Of a stretch of DNA of 64,000 nt, positions 60,482-64,000 are shown piece by piece (within the stretch, counting starts at the first letter, position 1; each line of letters begins with the position of its first letter). The translations under genes were made by a program, and so were the position numbers. The notes under the pieces are model-generated. The model was not told the DNA's origin. It worked only from the letters and a program-made list of their open reading frames with translations, and made no database searches. The stretch is from Mycolicibacterium bacteremicum (GTDB lineage: Bacteria > Actinomycetota > Actinomycetes > Mycobacteriales > Mycobacteriaceae). Where the stretch lies: contig NZ_MVHJ01000005.1 in NCBI RefSeq assembly GCF_002086115.1, positions 225,532 through 289,531 on the forward strand. Reading direction: 5' to 3'.

Positions 60482-60824
60482 CGTCCTTGCCTATCTCCAC
60501 GCCGTCGAGGGTGCCGCCGAAATGCTGGGCGGTCTTCTCACCCGGGGCGGAGGCTTTGGTGGGGCCGGGGTCTCCGGTGCCGAACTCGATCCAGTGCGCC
60601 TTGTAGTTGGTTGCGCCGACTTCGCCCTTGCCGCCCTTGGCTTTCTTCGTCACCTTGATCGACGCCGCATACCGGCCCTCATCCACCGGGGACACAGACT
60701 TCCAGTACGGAACCACTTCGTCCTTCATGAAGCGGTTCAACTCGGCATCAACCTCAGCCGACTCCGAGATCGCCTTCTTCAGTTCCGCATCGGAGATGCC
60801 GAACTTGTCGAACGGGTTGCTCAT
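60465..60824 (-). CDS. Head-tail connector, HK97 gp10-like
   Basis: 119 residues from the ATG at 60824 (TGATG overlap). SPVDEGRYAASIKVTKKAKG and NYKAHWIEFGTGDP are the hallmark of HK97-gp10-like tail-completion proteins: the small basic loop followed by a WxExGTG element. It helps join tail and head. Confidence 0.82.
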   Translation of the reverse strand: MSNPFDKFGISDAELKKAISESAEVDAELNRFMKDEVVPYWKSVSPVDEGRYAASIKVTKKAKGGKGEVGATNYKAHWIEFGTGDPGPTKASAPGEKTAQHFGGTLDGVEIGKDDDGSS

Positions 60825-61192
60825 CAGCCGGCCTGACGTTTGCACATCACCGTGACGTGATGCAGCAGCCCGTCCATGGTGCGTTTCGGCTGCACCGGGC
60901 CGGTGATCTGATAGGTCACACCGTCGACCTTGACCTCATCGGAGGATTTCGCCGCCAACACAGCCGCCACCGGGGGTGCGGTGCATTTCCACTGCCCCTC
61001 AGCGGTGTTGGTTTCCTCGTCGGCGGACTCGGTGACCTGGACTGGGCGGAACCTGCAACCCGACACTTCGGTTTCCACACGGGCCTTCGCCCGCAACCCC
61101 ATATAACCCGGGGCACCGGACTCGGCAACGGACACAAACGTCACCGTCTGCCCACCAAACTCGACCGGAAGGTTCAGCACGTGATGCGCCAC
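60824..61192 (-). CDS. Head-tail stopper
   Basis: 122 residues from the GTG at 61192 (GTG at 61180 also possible). GCRFRPVQVTESADEETNTA and KVDGVTYQITGPVQPKRTMD are typical of the small beta-barrel stopper proteins that follow the adaptor in actinophage head-tail modules. It closes the portal ring before tail joining. Confidence 0.75.
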   Translation of the reverse strand: MAHHVLNLPVEFGGQTVTFVSVAESGAPGYMGLRAKARVETEVSGCRFRPVQVTESADEETNTAEGQWKCTAPPVAAVLAAKSSDEVKVDGVTYQITGPVQPKRTMDGLLHHVTVMCKRQAG

Positions 61193-61626
61193 GGATCGAT
61201 CGGAATCGAACCCAGCTTCGACCGCCTCCGAGTCCGCAACCGAACCTGATTCAACTCACCCTCATCAAACGCGATCGCCGCAGACGTCGACCCCCGAAAC
61301 GTGCGGGACTCCTGAACGTCATCGACCATCTGCATCTGCTGGGCCAACGCGCCGCCGAAAGGGTTGCGGTACATCTGCAACGCCTTATCGATGACAAGGG
61401 ATTTGACGCGGTCCACGCGGCCAGGATCGCCAGCCGCAATGGAGTCCGCGATGATGTCGTCGAGCGGCTTACGCAGCGACGGCACCAAACCCATCAAGGC
61501 GTTCTCCACATCGAAGAGACGCCACATCAACCACTGACGCCGCCCAGAAGGGAAGTCGCCCTCATAGCGGGCCTCAGCCTCATCTACGGTGACGAACTTC
61601 CCCTCGGGCGGCGTGGGAGTGGTCAT
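61174..61626 (-). CDS. Head-tail adaptor
   Basis: 150 residues (VTVDEAEARYEGDFPSGRRQ; VDRVKSLVIDKALQMYRNPF; ESRTFRGSTSAAIAFDEGE). The helix-rich form and position match the Gp19/Gp15-type adaptor that binds the portal. The ATG overlaps the previous stop (ATGA), and its end overlaps the stopper gene. Confidence 0.8.
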   Translation of the reverse strand: MTTPTPPEGKFVTVDEAEARYEGDFPSGRRQWLMWRLFDVENALMGLVPSLRKPLDDIIADSIAAGDPGRVDRVKSLVIDKALQMYRNPFGGALAQQMQMVDDVQESRTFRGSTSAAIAFDEGELNQVRLRTRRRSKLGSIPIDPWRITC

Positions 61627-61940
61627 TCGACCGGCACACCCGCAGCGTCGAGCGCATCGATGATGTCGTCGCGCCCTTCAGCGCCGGACACATCAACACC
61701 CTGCTCCTCGGCGTATGCACGCCACGCCGCCTCACCGGAACCCTTACCGGCACGCGGAGGCGGACCCGAAGACTCCACCTCTTCGGATTCACCGGACCCC
61801 GGCTCCTCCGAGTCCTTGCCGAGGACGTACGGGTTGGTGACCTTCGCCCAAGAAGGGATGTCCTCACCGGGCATGACAGTGACGAGCGACCCGTCCTTAT
61901 CGTTCAGGTACAGCGCGTACTCGCTCTTGTTCGTTGCCAT
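61623..61940 (-). CDS. Small head-region protein with HeH/LEM-like end
   Basis: 105 residues. MATNKSEYALYLNDKDGSLV, an acidic linker (EEPGSGESEEVESSG), and a C-terminal GEAAWRAYAEEQGVDVSGAE that looks like a helix-extended loop-helix fold. GGAGG precedes the ATG. Such proteins lie between capsid and adaptor genes in many mycobacteriophages; exact role unknown. Confidence 0.7.
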   Translation of the reverse strand: MATNKSEYALYLNDKDGSLVTVMPGEDIPSWAKVTNPYVLGKDSEEPGSGESEEVESSGPPPRAGKGSGEAAWRAYAEEQGVDVSGAEGRDDIIDALDAAGVPVE

Positions 61941-61949
61941 CAGAACCTC

Positions 61950-62990
61950 CTAGGCGACGGTGGCGACGAGGACCTTGCGGGGGTCAGCCAGAACCGGCAT
62001 CGCCACAGCATCCACGTAGACACTCTTCTGGTACGGAGGATGCGACTCGCGGTCGATGACGCCGATGATGCCCGCGGCGGTCTGGACCTGAACGTTGTTG
62101 GCGTTCAGTTCCATCACCGTGGTGGGGGTGCCCCACGCGGTGAAGCCGAGGCTTCCCAAATCATCGGGCAGGAACAGTAGCTTGTTCGCCGCGATCGGCC
62201 GCACTGTGGAGCCGGCGTCGTTCTGGAAGAACGAGTCGTACACCGAATCCATCGAGATCGCCGGCAGCCCGTACGAGGCGAACAGGTTGCTGATCTCGGC
62301 TAGGGTGACCTGCGTGGAGCCGGTCTGCGCGCCCTTGATGGCGTTGATGAGCTTCACGTTCGCCATCAGGTGGCGGGCGGTCGCCAGCGACACCAGGAAC
62401 CGGCCTGGGCCGACACCGTTGGCGGTGCGGTACACGTCGTACCAGGCGATCAGGTTGGTCAGCGGATCCGCGTTGGCGGTGTCCGACCACAGGGTGGCTG
62501 CGGTGACCTTCTGGCCGGCCGGGATGCCGAAGTCGACCTGCTGGTTGATTCCGTTCTCGTTGATGGTGAACACACCATCGGTGAGGACGTCGCCCCAGGC
62601 CATTTCGATGCGGTTCTGAACGTAGCGGGTCAGGTTGGTCAGGTCGTCGTACACGGCGTCCACCAGGATGGACTGGATGGTGCCGCCGTAGCGGGCGAAC
62701 TCCTTCTGCCGGCGTTCGTACTCGCCTTCGCCGAGCTTGCCGCCCAGCGGGGCGAGCTTGACGCGCTTCTCCACGCCGGTGTCGCGCGGCGCCACCCAGA
62801 AGTTGCCGTCCCAGGTGCGGAACTGCGCCAGCCGATTGGTGGAGGTGATCGTCGCGAAGTCAACCTCATCGGTGGCGTAGGTGCGGGTCGGGAACATCTG
62901 CGTGAGCACGTTGGTCGACGGCAGCGGCACACCCTGGGTGTAGACGATGACGTCTTCGAGCGGCACGGGGCCGTCAAGGAACAAAGCCAT
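61950..62990 (-). CDS. Major capsid protein (lambda gpE family)
   Basis: 346 residues. MALFLDGPVPLEDVIVYTQG, FWVAPRDTGVEKRVKLAPLG, IEMAWGDVLTDGVFTINENG and the C-terminal IGVIDRESHPPYQKSVYVDA belong to the major capsid protein E family, common in mycobacteriophages with a separate decoration protein. The ATG follows AGAGAGGAC. It forms the icosahedral shell. Confidence 0.93.
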   Translation of the reverse strand: MALFLDGPVPLEDVIVYTQGVPLPSTNVLTQMFPTRTYATDEVDFATITSTNRLAQFRTWDGNFWVAPRDTGVEKRVKLAPLGGKLGEGEYERRQKEFARYGGTIQSILVDAVYDDLTNLTRYVQNRIEMAWGDVLTDGVFTINENGINQQVDFGIPAGQKVTAATLWSDTANADPLTNLIAWYDVYRTANGVGPGRFLVSLATARHLMANVKLINAIKGAQTGSTQVTLAEISNLFASYGLPAISMDSVYDSFFQNDAGSTVRPIAANKLLFLPDDLGSLGFTAWGTPTTVMELNANNVQVQTAAGIIGVIDRESHPPYQKSVYVDAVAMPVLADPRKVLVATVA

Positions 62991-63004
62991 GATTCAGTCC
63001 TCTC

Positions 63005-63421
63005 TCAGGCCACGAAGGTGATGTTCTTGAGGTCCGTGATGCCGTTAGCATCAGCGAATCCTGCTCCGGACTGGAACGGCAGCTTGGCCTTCGACACGAT
63101 GCAGTCGTTGACCACAACCGAGATGCTGACCTTGGCCGTGTTGGTGCCGTTGGCCTGCGTGACCTTGGCATCGCCGTAGGTGATGCCGTAGGCGGTTTCG
63201 GTGCCGTCAGAGGCGGCGTTGCTGTACGGGCCGGCGAGGCCGGTGGCCGTGACGATGCCGACGACGGTCCCCGATGGGATGTAGCCGTTCGGGAAATGGG
63301 TGCCGCCGGTGAACTTCGAGATGTCGAGGGTCACGTTGAGCTTGGTGTCCGGCTCGGACAGGAGCCACTGCCGGTTTCCGACCTGATACGAGGTCGTCTG
63401 CAACGAAATGTCGAGAGACAC
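63005..63421 (-). CDS. Head decoration protein
   Basis: 138 residues; the GTG follows GAAAGGAATG. The beta-rich sequence (FPNGYIPSGTVVGIVTATGL; TAYGITYGDAKVT; LPFQSGAGFADANGITDLKN) matches the lambda gpD-like decoration proteins that strengthen the expanded capsid. It is coded just before the major capsid gene, the normal order. Confidence 0.85.
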   Translation of the reverse strand: MSLDISLQTTSYQVGNRQWLLSEPDTKLNVTLDISKFTGGTHFPNGYIPSGTVVGIVTATGLAGPYSNAASDGTETAYGITYGDAKVTQANGTNTAKVSISVVVNDCIVSKAKLPFQSGAGFADANGITDLKNITFVA

Positions 63422-63439
63422 AGTCGCATTCCTTTCTGG

Positions 63440-64000
63440 TTAGGTTTGTTTGCCGAACCGCTTGGCGAGTTCGGCTTTTCCGGCTTCACCGGGGCTCGCA
63501 GGGGGTGTCCCTGCGCCATGCTGTCCCCACGCCGGTGGCTTCTGAGGGCCTTGGCGCTGTACACCGAGAAGCCCAGCGAGGTGGGCATTCACCTTTGCCG
63601 GATCCACTTCCCCGGTCTCGCCGTAGAACGCGGCCGGGTTGGTGGTGGCGACGAAAGAATCCAACTGTTCACCAGTGAGCAGTCCCGCCGCGGAGGACCG
63701 CAGCAGGGCTTGATCCAGCCGGGGCCGGAATTCGGCTTCGGCTGCGGACCGTGCTTCTGCTGCCGCCCGGTCGGTGGCATCTTTGACCGCTTTCTGATCA
63801 GCGGTGAGCCGTTCCCCCTCCAGTTCCTCCAGGCGGGTCCACATCGCGTTGACGTCCTGCGGTGTGAAACCGTTGAACGCTGCGAGTTTGTTGTCTGCCT
63901 GGCGGTTCTGGAAACGGAAGTAGGCGGCTTGCTGATCGGCGGTCATGTCTTTGACCGGGGTGTTCTCCGGGAAACCCCGGTCGGGGGTGGGAGAAGGCTC
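63440..64000 (-). CDS. Capsid scaffolding protein, C-terminal part (cut by window edge)
   Basis: 187 residues are visible; the frame stays open to the right edge, so the start lies outside. The sequence is almost all charged helix (DMTADQQAAYFRFQNRQADN, WTRLEELEGERLTADQKAVK, ATDRAAAEARSAAEAEFRPR) with a Gly/Pro end (GQHGAGTPPASPGEAGKAE) and a final basic helix, the usual form of a scaffold. A fused protease domain upstream cannot be ruled out. Confidence 0.82.
   Translation of the reverse strand, partial: EPSPTPDRGFPENTPVKDMTADQQAAYFRFQNRQADNKLAAFNGFTPQDVNAMWTRLEELEGERLTADQKAVKDATDRAAAEARSAAEAEFRPRLDQALLRSSAAGLLTGEQLDSFVATTNPAAFYGETGEVDPAKVNAHLAGLLGVQRQGPQKPPAWGQHGAGTPPASPGEAGKAELAKRFGKQT

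Overview
The window is high-GC actinobacterial DNA. Its gene set is typical of a fast-growing Mycobacterium (Mycolicibacterium type): an MmpS/MmpL pair with an Rv0455c-like partner, an Rv1354c/Rv1355c-like block, a ferredoxin-fused FprB-type reductase, many acyl-CoA dehydrogenases and an F420-type luciferase-like oxidoreductase. Two parts meet near 34.36 kb: host chromosome on the left and the late half of an integrated siphophage on the right. The phage runs off the right edge.

Host part (1-34.35 kb). At the left edge is the 5' end of a flavin monooxygenase, divergent from a ClC chloride/proton antiporter across two dyad operators 20 bp apart. Next is a beta-oxidation-type cluster: SDR, thiolase, acyl-CoA dehydrogenase and GntR on the minus strand, a divergent acyl-CoA dehydrogenase, then a MaoC hydratase. 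From 7.7 to 12.4 kb a coupled three-gene operon joins an acyltransferase-like protein, a ThiF/nitroreductase fusion (Rv1355c type) and a GAF-GGDEF-EAL cyclic-di-GMP enzyme. Then come a flavoprotein, a two-subunit acyl-CoA dehydrogenase pair behind a perfect palindrome, FprB divergent from a TetR with two matching operators, an acyl-CoA synthetase, a DUF2127 membrane protein, an iron-box-controlled siderophore-binding lipoprotein, a frameshifted MpaB-type oxygenase, and an mmpS-mmpL-DUF732-Rv0455c-like export operon facing its probable TetR regulator. The host part ends with a five-gene coupled operon (LLM oxidoreductase, sulfotransferase, DUF1214, VOC, carboxylesterase).

Junction. A terminator and the last 24 nt of a tRNA gene (probably tRNA-Ala, minus strand) mark the attachment site. 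The rest of the tRNA is missing, so the intact gene should lie at the other prophage end, beside the integrase.

Prophage part (34.4-64 kb and beyond). Late genes run on the minus strand from right to left: scaffold, decoration protein, major capsid protein, head-tail connectors, major tail protein, tail chaperones joined by a +1-type frameshift, tape measure protein, a long set of minor tail/fibre proteins (one with collagen-like repeats), lysin A, lysin B, holin-like and other small membrane proteins, and a few tiny zinc-binding-like proteins. Against this direction lie a lipoprotein near the att site, a lipoprotein + ribbon-helix-helix moron inside the lysis cassette with palindromic operators, and an HNH endonuclease. 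A second HNH gene sits on the minus strand beside the moron. No integrase, repressor, terminase or replication genes are in view.
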